From contig NZ_JAMDGY010000024.1 in NCBI RefSeq assembly GCF_028656955.1, positions 248,001 to 312,000 of the forward strand: a stretch of 64,000 nt of DNA. The letters run 5' to 3'. Below, in pieces: positions 9,622 to 18,236 of this stretch (within the stretch, counting starts at the first letter, position 1; each line of letters starts with the position of its first letter). This DNA is from Pseudomonas fontis. Lineage in GTDB: Bacteria; Pseudomonadota; Gammaproteobacteria; Pseudomonadales; Pseudomonadaceae. Made by a program: the position numbers and the translations under genes. The notes beneath the pieces are model-generated. The model saw only the letters and a program-made list of their open reading frames with translations. It was not told where the DNA came from and did no database searches.

Positions 9622-10069
9622 GGATGGACTCCTTGGTGTTTTTTCGGATGTCCCACGGGACCGCCGTGCTTTATGGAATGCAATCGGTCGGGCCAGGCTG
9701 CCGGGCGACAGCGGGACGGGTGCCGTGCAATCGAGTCGATACCGATCATCTAACAGCACCCTGCAAACGCCTACAGGTCGCGTCGTATCCAGTACAGACA
9801 GGGTCGCATCCAGTGCCGATGAGGTCGTTTACAGAGTTATCGCCCTCGAATCTGGCTGTTTTGCGGGGTCTGCACCGCTGAAAAACGGCGCAAAAACCCC
9901 GTCGGCATGGGGCGGCGTTGCTGGACAAGAGCGCGTCGGTTGCAGACGTAGTGCGTGCTGCCAAAAGCCTGATGATGCGAGAAATCGGCGGATTGCCGCC
10001 CATTGAGCGTAGCAGTTCCACCGCCGCCGAAACGGCGCTGGAGCTCAGTCCCCCCAGGAGGTGCATGGC
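9622..10069. promoter_or_regulatory. Divergent cbcX / sdaB control region
   Basis: 448 bp without a supportable gene between the leftward cbcXWV operon and the rightward serine dehydratase gene. Both are members of the GbdR regulon in P. aeruginosa. The repeats at 9782-9834 are the main element seen. The remainder shows no clear promoter, riboswitch or terminator. Confidence 0.6.
9782..9834. promoter_or_regulatory. Three direct repeats at exact 21-bp spacing, candidate GbdR sites
   Basis: GTCGTATCCAGT (9782), GTCGCATCCAGT (9803) and GTCGTTTACAG (9824) start exactly 21 bp apart, two turns of B-DNA. AraC-family activators bind same-face direct half-sites like these. They lie 160-210 bp upstream of cbcX. 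Assignment to GbdR is an inference from location between two known regulon members. Confidence 0.55.
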
Positions 10070-11446
10070 ATGGCCATCAGTGTGTTCGACCTGTTCAAGA
10101 TCGGTGTCGGGCCCTCCAGCTCCCATACCGTCGGGCCCATGCGCGCCGCTGCTTTGTTTGTGCAGGGCCTGCGCGAACGCGAGGAAATGGCGCAGGTGCG
10201 GCGGGTCGAGGTGCGCCTGTATGGCTCGCTGTCGGCGACCGGTATCGGCCATGGCAGCGACAACGCGGTGATCATGGGCTTGATGGGCGAATGGCCGGAC
10301 GCAATCGATCCCGCACACATCGGCCCGCGCATCAGTGCGCTGCGCGACAGCGACACGCTGCTGCTCGACGGTCGCCTGGCGGTGGAGTTCATCTGGCAGC
10401 GCGACATGCTGCTGCTTGAGGAGAACCTGCCCTATCACCCCAACGCCATGACCCTGATTGCCGAAGGCGAGCAGGGTGAGCTGCACCGCGACACCTATTA
10501 CTCGGTGGGCGGCGGCTTTGTGGTGGATGCCGCGCAGGCCGCCAGCGGGGTGCTGGATGCCGACAACACGGTATTGCCGTACGACTTCAACAGCGCCGCA
10601 GAACTACTGGAGCTGTGCAAGCAAAACGACCTGCGCGTGTCGCAACTGATGCTGGCAAACGAGAAGGTCTGGCGCAGCGAGGCCGAGATCCGCGCGGGGC
10701 TGTTGAAGCTCTGGCAGGCCATGCAGGCGTGCGTGGAAAGCGGCCTCAAGCATGAAGGCATCCTGCCTGGCGGGCTTAATGTGCGGCGCCGCGCGGCCAG
10801 GCTGCACCGCAGCTTGCAGGAGCTGGGCAAGCCCAACGTGATCGGCTCGACCTTGAGCGCGATGGAGTGGGTCAACCTGTATGCCCTGGCGGTCAACGAA
10901 GAGAACGCGGCGGGTGGGCGGATGGTCACTGCACCCACCAATGGCGCGGCCGGAATCATCCCGGCGGTGTTGCACTACTACATGCGTTTCAGCGACGAAG
11001 TCAGTGAGGCGAATGTCGTCGACTTCTTCCTGGGCGCGGCAGCAGTGGGCATCCTGTGCAAGAAAAACGCCTCGATCTCGGGCGCCGAGGTCGGCTGCCA
11101 GGGCGAGGTCGGCTCGGCCTGCGCGATGGCCGCGGCGGGGTTGGCGGAAGTGCTCGGGGCAACCCCGGGGCAGTTGGAAAACGCCGCCGAGATCGGCTTG
11201 GAGCACAACCTCGGGTTGACCTGCGACCCGGTCGGCGGCCTGGTCCAGGTGCCGTGTATCGAGCGCAACGCGATTGCTGCGGTGAAGGCGATCAACGCCG
11301 CGCAAATGGCCCTGCGCGGTGATGGCGAACACTTCATTTCCCTCGACCGGGTAATCCGCACCATGCGCGATACCGGCGCCGACATGCACGACAAATACAA
11401 GGAAACCTCGCGCGGCGGCCTGGCCGTCAGCGCCATCGAATGTTGA
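10070..11446 (+). CDS. sdaB: L-serine dehydratase, single-chain iron-sulfur type
   Basis: Deaminates L-serine to pyruvate and ammonia, the exit step for carbon arriving from choline, betaine and carnitine through glycine and serine. The beta domain begins with [20 protein letters not shown] (residues about 5-25). The alpha domain has the substrate/cluster region [20 protein letters not shown] and [18 protein letters not shown], whose cysteines match the ligands of the oxygen-sensitive [4Fe-4S] cluster. At 458 residues it is the single-polypeptide type. The ATG at 10070 is preceded by AGGAGG at ideal spacing; a GTG 9 bp upstream lies inside that ribosome site. The gene follows cbcX divergently and precedes gbdR. 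Confidence 0.96.
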   Translation: MAISVFDLFKIGVGPSSSHTVGPMRAAALFVQGLREREEMAQVRRVEVRLYGSLSATGIGHGSDNAVIMGLMGEWPDAIDPAHIGPRISALRDSDTLLLDGRLAVEFIWQRDMLLLEENLPYHPNAMTLIAEGEQGELHRDTYYSVGGGFVVDAAQAASGVLDADNTVLPYDFNSAAELLELCKQNDLRVSQLMLANEKVWRSEAEIRAGLLKLWQAMQACVESGLKHEGILPGGLNVRRRAARLHRSLQELGKPNVIGSTLSAMEWVNLYALAVNEENAAGGRMVTAPTNGAAGIIPAVLHYYMRFSDEVSEANVVDFFLGAAAVGILCKKNASISGAEVGCQGEVGSACAMAAAGLAEVLGATPGQLENAAEIGLEHNLGLTCDPVGGLVQVPCIERNAIAAVKAINAAQMALRGDGEHFISLDRVIRTMRDTGADMHDKYKETSRGGLAVSAIEC

Positions 11447-11841
11447 ACCCGTTGCGCCGTTTTCGCCCAGCCTGCCCACCGCGCGCCACCTTTTGGCGCG
11501 CACTGTAAACAACCTGCGTTTACCCGGTATTCGGCGGTGGTCACCCTGGCGGTGACACATCGCCGATGTCGTTTCTGAGCATCCTTCCCACAAGTGCTAC
11601 CGAATTGCTCACTGTTCCTACAGACGCGCTTTGGGCCGGTGCTTTGCGTTTATTACCGGCACATTCCGTAGGGGCTATTTAGACCGCTCGCGAGGTCGCT
11701 TTCAGGTTTTGTTGAATGCTCATTCAATTTCAGGCATGGCATTTGCGTTGTGATAGGCAAAGCCCCTGCATTCGAATCGGGGCCATGACAAGAAAAGCCC
11801 GTGCCTGAGGCGCAACCTGCATTGTGTGAGGAGAGACCGCG
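11447..11841. promoter_or_regulatory. gbdR upstream region
   Basis: 395 bp between sdaB and gbdR with no supportable gene. In order it holds an 8-bp-stem hairpin (GCGCGCCA...TGGCGCGC, 11481-11501) that may end sdaB transcription although no T-run follows; a 16-bp palindrome TTGAATGCTCATTCAA (11712-11727); a sigma-54-type promoter (11732-11746); and a GCCCC...GGGGC leader hairpin around TTCGAA (11762-11783). Confidence 0.6.
11732..11746 (+). promoter_or_regulatory. Putative sigma-54 promoter for gbdR
   Basis: AGGCAT-N5-TTGC fits the RpoN consensus TGGCAC-N5-TTGC, with the invariant GG and GC at the required 10-bp separation (GG 11733-11734, GC 11745-11746). It sits about 95 bp upstream of the gbdR start. 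Nitrogen- and carbon-responsive activators (NtrC, CbrB) acting at gbdR would fit its catabolic role. No activator site was identified, and a match of this quality can arise by chance. Confidence 0.5.
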
Positions 11842-12945
11842 ATGACGCCGTACAACTCCGGGACCCAACCCCAAGCCCGCACACCCCAATCCATCGGCTT
11901 CCTGCTGCTGGACAGCTTCACCCTGATCTCCCTGGCCTCGGCCGTCGAGCCGCTGCGCATGGCCAACCAGTTGTCCGGCCGTGAGCTGTACCGCTGGCAC
12001 ACCTTGAGCGTGGACGGTGGCCAGGTGTGGGCCAGTGATGGTTTGCAGATCACCCCCGATGCGGCAATGCACCAGGCGCCGGTGATGGACACGGTGATTG
12101 TCTGCGGCGGCATTGGCATTCAGCGCACCGTGACCCGCGAGCATGTGACCTGGTTGCAGAGCCAGGCACGCCAGTCGCGGCGCTTGGGCGCGGTGTGTAC
12201 CGGCAGTTGGGCGCTGGCGTGTGCCGGTTTGCTCGACGGCTTTGATTGCAGCGTGCACTGGGAGTGCCTGGCGTCGATGCAGGAGGCGTTCCCGCGGGTG
12301 AGCATGAGCACGCGGCTGTTTACCCTGGACCGCAACCGCTTCACCAGTTCCGGCGGCACGGCGCCGCTGGACATGATGCTGCACCTGATCAGCCGCGATC
12401 ATGGCCGTGAATTGTCGGCAGCGATTTCCGAGATGTTCGTCTACGAGCGCATTCGCAACGAGCAGGACCACCAGCGCGTACCGCTCAAGCACATGCTTGG
12501 TACCAACCAGCCGAAGCTGCAGGAAATCGTCGCGTTGATGGAGGCCAATCTGGAAGAACCGATCGATTTGGATGAGTTGGCGGTGTATGTGGCGGTGTCG
12601 CGTCGGCAGCTGGAGCGCTTGTTCCAGAAGTACCTGCATTGTTCGCCGTCGCGGTATTACCTGAAGCTGCGGCTGATCCGTGCGCGGCAGTTGCTCAAGC
12701 AGACGCCGATGTCGATCATCGAGGTGGCATCGGTGTGCGGGTTTGTTTCCACGCCGCACTTCTCCAAGTGCTACCGCGAGTACTTCGGCATTCCGCCGCG
12801 TGATGAGCGGGTGGGCTCGAACACCGCGCAGCAGATGGCGATGATGCCGATCCCGCAGGCGCTGGTGTTGTCGCCGTTGGCTGGGCCGATGTCGGCGTTG
12901 AGCCAGGCGCGCAATGAGTCGACGTTTGCCAGTGTGCGGTTGTAG
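11842..12945 (+). CDS. gbdR: AraC-family regulator of betaine/dimethylglycine catabolism GbdR
   Basis: Transcriptional activator of the GATase1-like/AraC group. It responds to glycine betaine and dimethylglycine and activates gbc, dgc, cbcXWV, sda and related genes in P. aeruginosa. The N-terminal DJ-1/PfpI-like domain (SIGFLLLDSFTLISLASAVE to about residue 190) contains the pseudo-nucleophile region RLGAVCTGSWALA. The C-terminal double helix-turn-helix runs from about 230 to 330 (VAVSRRQLERLFQKYL; IIEVASVCGFVSTPHFSKCY). 367 residues matches the family. A GAGGAGAG ribosome site precedes the ATG. CdhR in this window is a paralogue with the same architecture. Confidence 0.95.
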   Translation: MTPYNSGTQPQARTPQSIGFLLLDSFTLISLASAVEPLRMANQLSGRELYRWHTLSVDGGQVWASDGLQITPDAAMHQAPVMDTVIVCGGIGIQRTVTREHVTWLQSQARQSRRLGAVCTGSWALACAGLLDGFDCSVHWECLASMQEAFPRVSMSTRLFTLDRNRFTSSGGTAPLDMMLHLISRDHGRELSAAISEMFVYERIRNEQDHQRVPLKHMLGTNQPKLQEIVALMEANLEEPIDLDELAVYVAVSRRQLERLFQKYLHCSPSRYYLKLRLIRARQLLKQTPMSIIEVASVCGFVSTPHFSKCYREYFGIPPRDERVGSNTAQQMAMMPIPQALVLSPLAGPMSALSQARNESTFASVRL

Positions 12946-12948
12946 CTG

Positions 12949-12966
12949 AAGGCCCGTTGGGCCTTT
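12949..12966 (+). terminator. Intrinsic terminator after gbdR
   Basis: AAGGCCC-GTT-GGGCCTTTTT begins 4 bp after the gbdR stop: a 7-bp stem, 3-base loop and T-run. It fits a Rho-independent terminator. Confidence 0.8.
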
Positions 12967-12968
12967 TT

Positions 12969-13038
12969 CGCCGGCAAGGCCGGCTCCCACAGGGTCCGGG
13001 TTACTGCCGAACCCTGTGGGAGCCGGCCTTGCCGGCGA
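12969..13038. repeat. REP pair (inverted) after gbdR
   Basis: CGCCGGCAAGGCCGGCTCCC, then about 25 bp, then the inverted copy GTGGGAGCCGGCCTTGCCGG. It lies between the convergent ends of gbdR and the small gene at 13045. Confidence 0.85.
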
Positions 13039-13044
13039 TTGCGG

Positions 13045-13305
13045 TCACCCGCGCACTGAATTGAACTGCGCCAACGCCGGCAGCAACTGCCGATCAATCG
13101 CCTGGCGCACCGCCGGCAGGATGGTCGCGGAGCCGCTGTACATCTGCTCCACCATGCCCCGCAACGCTCTAGCCCGTGGCTCGCTCAAGCCGCGCACTGC
13201 GCATTCACAGGCCTGCTCGGCACTGGCACCGGCGGGCATCTCGAACCCCAGGGCGCGCAGTTGGCCCAGCAGGTCGTCCTGATCAATCAAATCCGCATGC
13301 ATCAT
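13045..13305 (-). CDS. Small hypothetical protein
   Basis: 86-residue soluble, mainly helical protein of unknown function (MMHADLIDQDDLLGQLRALG start; ends ALAQFNSVRG). No signal peptide, membrane segment or known motif was recognised; two close cysteines occur in EQACECAVRG. The start uses the ATG at 13303-13305 with AGGA about 8 bp upstream; a second ATG follows directly. A small gene occupies a comparable place beside gbdR in other pseudomonads, which argues that it is real. It could be a helical adaptor or regulator, but nothing in the sequence decides. Confidence 0.6.
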   Translation of the reverse strand: MMHADLIDQDDLLGQLRALGFEMPAGASAEQACECAVRGLSEPRARALRGMVEQMYSGSATILPAVRQAIDRQLLPALAQFNSVRG

Positions 13306-13449
13306 GGCTGTTGTCCTTTTGGCAGGAGAGCGCGTGGGTCGATTCTGGAAGGGGCTGGCGGGGAGGGCAAGGGCGGATTGTCGCAATGGCAGGGTTGGCT
13401 AAGTGTGGGTCGTTTTTGGAGTGGTCCGGGCTGAGATATGGGTGGTGGA

Positions 13450-13476
13450 CTCATCGCGGGCTAGTCCCGCGATGAG
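13450..13476. terminator. Strong hairpin downstream of cdhB
   Basis: CTCATCGCGGG-CTAGT-CCCGCGATGAG is a perfect 11-bp stem with a 5-base loop, ending 4 bp past the cdhB stop. No T-run follows in the cdhB direction, so it may act as an RNA-stabilising or transcript-end hairpin, or be a lone REP-like palindrome. Confidence 0.45.
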
Positions 13477-13480
13477 GCAC

Positions 13481-13951
13481 TCATTTTGGCAACCCGATCA
13501 CCCGGCCAACAAATTCAGCCGCTGGCAAATCCTGCTGCTGCGACACAATCCCCAGCAAGCGCTGCACCACCGCATCCGCAAACGGCGCCGATTTCGGCCC
13601 CGCCAGGTCCACATGCAGCAGCATCTGCTCACTCGCCGCCAACACCTCGGCAAACCCTTCGCGGTGCAGGCTGTGATACAGGTGCAGGCGCTTGCGGTCA
13701 TGGCCGATCACCTGGGTTTGCACCCACACCGGCGTGCCCAGCTTCACCTCATGCAGGTAGTTCAGATGGCACTCCAGGGTAAACAGCGAGTTGCCGCTGG
13801 CGCTGCGGTTGTCGCTGTCCAGACCGATGCGGTCCATGAACGCATCGGTGGCATAGCTGAAAATCAGCAGGTAGAAGGCATCGCGCAGATGCCCGTTGTA
13901 ATCGACCCAGTCGGCCAGCACCGGGGTCTGGTAAGTGATCAACGCAGGCAT
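13481..13951 (-). CDS. cdhB: Betainyl-CoA thioesterase CdhB (hotdog fold)
   Basis: 4-hydroxybenzoyl-CoA-thioesterase-like hotdog protein. In carnitine catabolism it is assigned the hydrolysis of betainyl-CoA to glycine betaine and CoA. The family start ADWVDYNGHLRDAFYLLIFS (residues about 13-32) holds the catalytic Asp/Asn-Gly-His region, followed by HLNYLHEVKLGTPVWV. The start ATG at 13951 has GGAG 6-7 bp upstream; an alternative ATG at 13963 lacks a ribosome site. The product is 156 residues. It follows cdhA by 12 bp and is the last gene of the cdhC-cdhA-cdhB set. Confidence 0.9.
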   Translation of the reverse strand: MPALITYQTPVLADWVDYNGHLRDAFYLLIFSYATDAFMDRIGLDSDNRSASGNSLFTLECHLNYLHEVKLGTPVWVQTQVIGHDRKRLHLYHSLHREGFAEVLAASEQMLLHVDLAGPKSAPFADAVVQRLLGIVSQQQDLPAAEFVGRVIGLPK

Positions 13952-13963
13952 CGCACACTCCAT

Positions 13964-14929
13964 TCAGTCGCTGAAAGCCATGCCGTGCTTGGCCTTGGTC
14001 GCTTTCACCGCGTCCAGCACCGCCAGCAGGCAATCATCACGATAGCGCTCCAGCGCCGCAATGCTGTGGTTGCCCAGTTGTTCAGTGGTGCCATCCACCA
14101 CCGCATCGACCAGGCCCTCGGTGAGCGCGGGCGCTGGCAGGTAGGTCCAGGGCAGCTGCAAGGCCGGCCCGAACTGGTTCATGAAATGCCGCATGCCGGC
14201 ATCCCCCCCAGCCAGGGTATAGGTCAGGAAGGTGCCCATGAACGACCAGCGCAAGCCGGCGCCAAAGCGGATCGCATCATCGATCTCGCCAGTGGTTGCC
14301 ACGCCATCGTTGACCAGGTGCAGCGCCTCACGCCACAACGCTTCGAGCAGGCGGTCGGCAATGAAACCGGGCACCTCCTTGCGCACATGCAGCGGGCGCA
14401 TGCCCAGTGATTCATACACCTTGATCGCCGCTTGCACCGCCTGTGGCGAGGTCTGCCTGCCACCCACCACTTCCACCAGCGGCAGCAGGTACACCGGGTT
14501 GAACGGATGCCCGACCACGCAACGCTCCGGGTGGCTGGCCGACTCGTAGAACTCGCTGGGCAGCAGCCCCGAGGTGCTCGAACCAATCAAGGCATCGGGC
14601 TTGGCTGCCGCACTGATCTTGCGGTGCAGTTCAAGTTTCAGGTCGAGCCGTTCCGGCGCGCTTTCCTGGATGAAATCGGCGTCGCGCACGCATTCCTCAA
14701 TGGTCGCAACGAAGCGCAGGCGGTCTTGCGCCGCGCCGGCTGCCAGGCCTTTTTGCTGCAGCGCCGGCCAGGCATTGGCGACGCGCTGGCGCAGCGCTGC
14801 CTCGGCGCCGGGCGCCGGGTCCCAGGCCACCACGTCCAGGCCATGGGCCAGGGCGCGGGCTACCCAGCCGCTGCCGATCACGCCGCTGCCCAGGGCAGCA
14901 AAGGTCTTGATCTCGGTGATAAAACTCAT
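13964..14929 (-). CDS. cdhA: L-carnitine dehydrogenase CdhA
   Basis: NAD+-dependent oxidation of L-carnitine to 3-dehydrocarnitine; a member of the 3-hydroxyacyl-CoA dehydrogenase superfamily. The Rossmann motif is [20 protein letters not shown] (about residues 10-29). The catalytic histidine lies in [21 protein letters not shown], and [10 protein letters not shown] marks the preceding catalytic serine/asparagine region. The C-terminal domain begins at [17 protein letters not shown]. The start ATG at 14929 is preceded by TTGGAGAATACG; an ATG 12 bp further upstream overlaps that site. 321 residues is typical. Its neighbours are cdhC (15 bp upstream) and cdhB. Confidence 0.94.
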   Translation of the reverse strand: MSFITEIKTFAALGSGVIGSGWVARALAHGLDVVAWDPAPGAEAALRQRVANAWPALQQKGLAAGAAQDRLRFVATIEECVRDADFIQESAPERLDLKLELHRKISAAAKPDALIGSSTSGLLPSEFYESASHPERCVVGHPFNPVYLLPLVEVVGGRQTSPQAVQAAIKVYESLGMRPLHVRKEVPGFIADRLLEALWREALHLVNDGVATTGEIDDAIRFGAGLRWSFMGTFLTYTLAGGDAGMRHFMNQFGPALQLPWTYLPAPALTEGLVDAVVDGTTEQLGNHSIAALERYRDDCLLAVLDAVKATKAKHGMAFSD

Positions 14930-14944
14930 CGTATTCTCCAATGC

Positions 14945-15829
14945 TCAGCGGCGGCTCAGGTTCATTTTCGCGCGACCTTCGGCAGGGCTCAGCACCCGTG
15001 CGCCCAGGCGGCTGAGGATCTCGCAGGCACGCTCGACCAGTTGGCCGTTGCTTGCCAGCACGCCCTTGTCCAGCCACAGGTTGTCTTCCAGGCCCACCCG
15101 CACATTGCCGCCGAGCAGCACCGCCTGGGCGGCCATCGGCATCTGCATGCGGCCAATGCCGAAGCCGGCCCAGGTCACGTCGGCTGGCAGGTTGTCGACC
15201 ATGGCTTTCATGGTCGCGGTGTCGGCCGGTGCGCCCCACGGGATGCCCAGGCACAGCTGGAACAGCGGGTCGTCGAGCAGGCCTTCCTTGATCATCTGCT
15301 TGGCGAACCACAGGTGGCCGGTGTCGAAGATCTCCAGCTCGGCCTTCACCCCCAGTTCGGTTATGCGCTTGGCCCCGGCGCGCAGTTGGCTCGGGGTGGA
15401 TACGTAGATGCTGTTGCCATCGCCAAAGTTGAGCGTGCCGCAGTCCAGGGTGCAGATTTCCGGCAGCAGCGCTTCAACGTGGGCCAGACGCTCCAACGGG
15501 CCGATCAGGTCGGTGCCGGCGCCGAACTCCATGGGCATTTCGCCGGGGCCGATTTCCAGGTCGCCGCCCATCCCGGCGGTGAGGTTGACGATGATGTCGA
15601 CGTCCGCCTCGCGGATACGCTCCATCACCTCGCGGTACAGCGCGACATCGCGGCTGAAGCGGCCGGTTTGCGGGTCGCGGACATGGCAGTGGACCACGGT
15701 GGCGCCGGCCTTGGCCGCCTCCACCGCCGCCGCCGCGATCTGTTTCGGGGTAACCGGCACCAGGTGGCTCTTGCTGGCGGTGTCGCCCGCGCCCGTCAGG
15801 GCACAGGTGATGATGACGTCGTGGTTCAT
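14945..15829 (-). CDS. cdhC: 3-dehydrocarnitine:acetyl-CoA cleavage enzyme CdhC (BKACE family)
   Basis: Beta-keto-acid cleavage enzyme (DUF849). It is proposed to convert 3-dehydrocarnitine and acetyl-CoA to betainyl-CoA and acetoacetate. The zinc site [13 protein letters not shown] lies about residues 48-60, with further family motifs [12 protein letters not shown] and [20 protein letters not shown]. 294 residues is normal. It is on the minus strand, 71 bp downstream of caiX and 15 bp upstream of cdhA. The order caiX-cdhC-cdhA-cdhB matches the P. aeruginosa carnitine operon. Confidence 0.93.
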   Translation of the reverse strand: MNHDVIITCALTGAGDTASKSHLVPVTPKQIAAAAVEAAKAGATVVHCHVRDPQTGRFSRDVALYREVMERIREADVDIIVNLTAGMGGDLEIGPGEMPMEFGAGTDLIGPLERLAHVEALLPEICTLDCGTLNFGDGNSIYVSTPSQLRAGAKRITELGVKAELEIFDTGHLWFAKQMIKEGLLDDPLFQLCLGIPWGAPADTATMKAMVDNLPADVTWAGFGIGRMQMPMAAQAVLLGGNVRVGLEDNLWLDKGVLASNGQLVERACEILSRLGARVLSPAEGRAKMNLSRR

Positions 15830-15900
15830 GGGTGGTTTCCTTCAGGCGTCGTCATGCACTTCGCGGCCACGGCAAGCCACGAAGTGCGGGGGCATTGAGG

Positions 15901-16848
15901 TCAGTTGGCGGTCAGTTGCAGGTTGTCGGCGGCCGGCTTGCCATCGAAGGTGGTCACGCCCTCCAGCCAGCGCTTCTGGTCTTCGGGGTGATCCTTGAGC
16001 CATTGCCGTGCCGATTGCAGTGCGTCCTTGTGATCGAGCAGCGGCTGCATCATGCGGCTCTCGTCCTCGGCGGTGAATTTCAGGTTGGTCAGCAGCTTGT
16101 TCACGTTCGGGCAGCGTTCGGCGTAGTCCGGCGCGGTCACGGTCCACACCGTGGCGCGGCCTTCATCCGGGCCCAGGGCGTTTTCACTGCCACTGAGGTA
16201 GGCCATGTCGACGTTGACGTTCATCGGGTGCGGCGCCCAGCCGAAGAACACCACGGCTTCCTTGCGCCGCACGGCGCGGTCGACGGCGGCGAGCATGCCG
16301 GCCTCGCTGGACTCCACCAGCTGGAACTTGCCCAGGCCGAACTGGTTCTTGGCGATCATCGCCTTGATCTGCGTATTGGCACCCGAGCCTGGCTCGATGC
16401 CGTAGATCTTGCCGCCCAGTTCCTTCTCGAATTTGGCGATGTCGGCGAAGGTTTTCAGGCCCTTGTCCGCCAGGTATTTCGGCACTGCCAGGGTCGCCCG
16501 GGCATCTTCCAGGCTGGGCTGGTCGAGTACCTTGACCTGCTTGCCGTCGACGAACGGGGTGATGGTCTGGGTCATGATCGGGTTCCAGTAGCCGAGGAAC
16601 ATGTCCAGGCGCTGGTCGCGGATGCCGGCGAAGATGATCTGTTGCGAGGCACTGGTCTGCTTGGTCTTGTAGCCCAGGCCGTCGAGCAGCACCTGGGTCA
16701 TGGCGCTGGTGGCCATCACGTCGGTCCAGTTGACCACGCCCAGGCGCACGTTCTGGCAGGCGGCGGGCTCCGCGGCCATGACCACGTTGGTGCTGAGGAT
16801 TGCGGTAGCGACGAGCGTCAGCAGGCTACGGCTGATCAATCTGTTCAT
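15901..16848 (-). CDS. caiX: Carnitine-binding periplasmic protein CaiX
   Basis: Periplasmic binding protein that delivers carnitine to the shared CbcWV core. The signal peptide runs through MNRLISRSLLTLVATAILST and NVVMA with cleavage before AEPAACQ. Cation-binding tryptophans appear in VNWTDVM, LGYWNP and FFGWAPHPM at places equivalent to CbcX. The protein is 315 residues, the same length as CbcX, and shows clear whole-length similarity, indicating paralogy. It has no permease or ATPase partner of its own here. It is the first gene of the caiX-cdhCAB set and is divergent from cdhR. Confidence 0.94.
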   Translation of the reverse strand: MNRLISRSLLTLVATAILSTNVVMAAEPAACQNVRLGVVNWTDVMATSAMTQVLLDGLGYKTKQTSASQQIIFAGIRDQRLDMFLGYWNPIMTQTITPFVDGKQVKVLDQPSLEDARATLAVPKYLADKGLKTFADIAKFEKELGGKIYGIEPGSGANTQIKAMIAKNQFGLGKFQLVESSEAGMLAAVDRAVRRKEAVVFFGWAPHPMNVNVDMAYLSGSENALGPDEGRATVWTVTAPDYAERCPNVNKLLTNLKFTAEDESRMMQPLLDHKDALQSARQWLKDHPEDQKRWLEGVTTFDGKPAADNLQLTAN

Positions 16849-16947
16849 GGTGGCTCCTCCAACGGCAGTTCTAGTTGTTATGGGGGGCGGCCTCTGCGGA
16901 CCGTGCTGCTCAAGTTACGCGGGCGGCGCGCGGAACAATCGCACCCT

Positions 16948-16974
16948 GGCGACCGCCACTTGCACTGCGGCGAC
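16948..16974. promoter_or_regulatory. GGCGAC direct repeats 21 bp apart in the caiX/cdhR intergenic region
   Basis: GGCGAC occurs at 16948-16953 and again at 16969-16974, exactly two helical turns apart, in the 169-bp gap between divergent caiX and cdhR. This fits two same-face half-sites for an AraC-family activator. CdhR is the natural candidate; binding is inferred from position. Confidence 0.55.
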
Positions 16975-17017
16975 ACGCGCGGTATTAACCCTAGACCCTG
17001 GCCCACGAGTCGCCGCC

Positions 17018-17977
17018 ATGCCCCAGGAATTCGCCTTTTTGCTGCTCCCCGGTTTCTCCGCCATCGGCTTTATTTCGGCCGTCGAGCCGCTGCGGGTGGC
17101 CAACCGTTTTCGCGGCGAGCTGTACCGCTGGAAGGTGCTGAGCCTGGACGGCGGGGCGGTGCAGGCGAGCAACGGCATGTCGGTGAATGCTGACGGCGGG
17201 CTGGAAGGGCTGGGCAAGGGGGCGACCCTGCTGGTGGTGGCCGGCTTCGAGCCGCTGCGCAGTGTCAGCGCGGCCTTGCAGCAGTGGTTGCGCAAGCTTG
17301 ATCACGACGGCGTGGTGCTCGGCGGCATCGATACCGGCAGCGTGGTGTTGGCCGAAGCGGGCTTGCTGGAAGGGCACCGGGTAACGCTGCACTGGGAAGC
17401 ACTGGAGGCGTTCAAGGAGCGCTATCCACGGCTGGACGCCACCCAGGAGTTGTTCGAGGTGGATCGGCGACGCATCACCTCGGCCGGTGGCACGGCGTCC
17501 ATCGACCTGATGCTCGACCTGATCGGCCAGGCCCATGGTGCGGAGCTGGCGATCCAGGTGTCGGAGCAGTTCGTGCTCGGGCGCATCCGCCCGCGCCAGG
17601 ACCACCAGCGCATGCAGATCGCCTCGCGCTACGGCATCAGCAACAAGAAACTGGTGCAGGTGATCGGGGCCATGGAGCGCAATACCGAGGCGCCGCTCAA
17701 CACCCTGGTGCTGGCCGACTCGGTGCAGGTCAGCCGGCGTCAGTTGGAGCGCCTGTTCCGCCTGTACCTGAACGACACGCCGAGCAACTTCTACCTGCGC
17801 TTGCGCCTGGACAAGGCCCACCAGCTGCTGCGCCAGACCGACCTCAGTGTGCTGGAGGTCAGCCTGGCCTGCGGCTTCGACTCACCGTCGTATTTCACCC
17901 GCAGCTACCGCGCCCGTTTCCAGCGCTGCCCACGGGAAGACCGGCAGGCGCCGGCCAATCAGCTCAGCGGCGCTTGA
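17018..17977 (+). CDS. cdhR: AraC-family regulator of carnitine catabolism CdhR
   Basis: GATase1-like AraC-family activator of carnitine catabolism, transcribed divergently from caiX-cdhCAB. The N-terminal DJ-1/PfpI-like sensor starts MPQEFAFLLLPGFSAIGFIS. The C-terminal double helix-turn-helix contains VQVSRRQLERLFRLYL and LEVSLACGFDSPSYFTRSY. At 319 residues it is shorter than GbdR, lacking the N- and C-terminal tails. The position corresponding to the pseudo-nucleophile cysteine in GbdR (GAVCTGSW) reads GGIDTGSV, so the sensor lacks that cysteine. The start ATG at 17018 gives the family N-terminus; in-frame starts further upstream run through the caiX signal-peptide region antisense. Confidence 0.93.
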   Translation: MPQEFAFLLLPGFSAIGFISAVEPLRVANRFRGELYRWKVLSLDGGAVQASNGMSVNADGGLEGLGKGATLLVVAGFEPLRSVSAALQQWLRKLDHDGVVLGGIDTGSVVLAEAGLLEGHRVTLHWEALEAFKERYPRLDATQELFEVDRRRITSAGGTASIDLMLDLIGQAHGAELAIQVSEQFVLGRIRPRQDHQRMQIASRYGISNKKLVQVIGAMERNTEAPLNTLVLADSVQVSRRQLERLFRLYLNDTPSNFYLRLRLDKAHQLLRQTDLSVLEVSLACGFDSPSYFTRSYRARFQRCPREDRQAPANQLSGA

Positions 17978-18236
17978 GCGTTTAGTGCCTGCCGAGCAAT
18001 GTCAGACCCTTTGGGTTTCCTGGCGTATTGCTTGAGAGCACACGTTGATAGCTCGGCCATAGGTTCTCGGGGTGAGTATGTGTCTGAATAAGTACGTATA
18101 TATTTCCAATACGTATAGCGCGATGGGACATAACTAGTATTTCTATCAGGTATGTAAGTCATCTGTTAAGGCTACAGTCAAGTTCCCATGAAGTGGCTGG
18201 TCGCTTCACTTCAATTTGATCGTGTTGGGGGTATTC
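17978..18236. promoter_or_regulatory. AT-richer region upstream of the HMG-CoA reductase gene
   Basis: 259 bp, visibly richer in A+T than the flanking catabolic genes, with no supported ORF. It contains the dyad TACGTAT-N9-ATACGTA (18093-18115), about 120 bp before the reductase start, which could be an operator. No sigma-70 promoter can be fixed with confidence. Confidence 0.45.
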
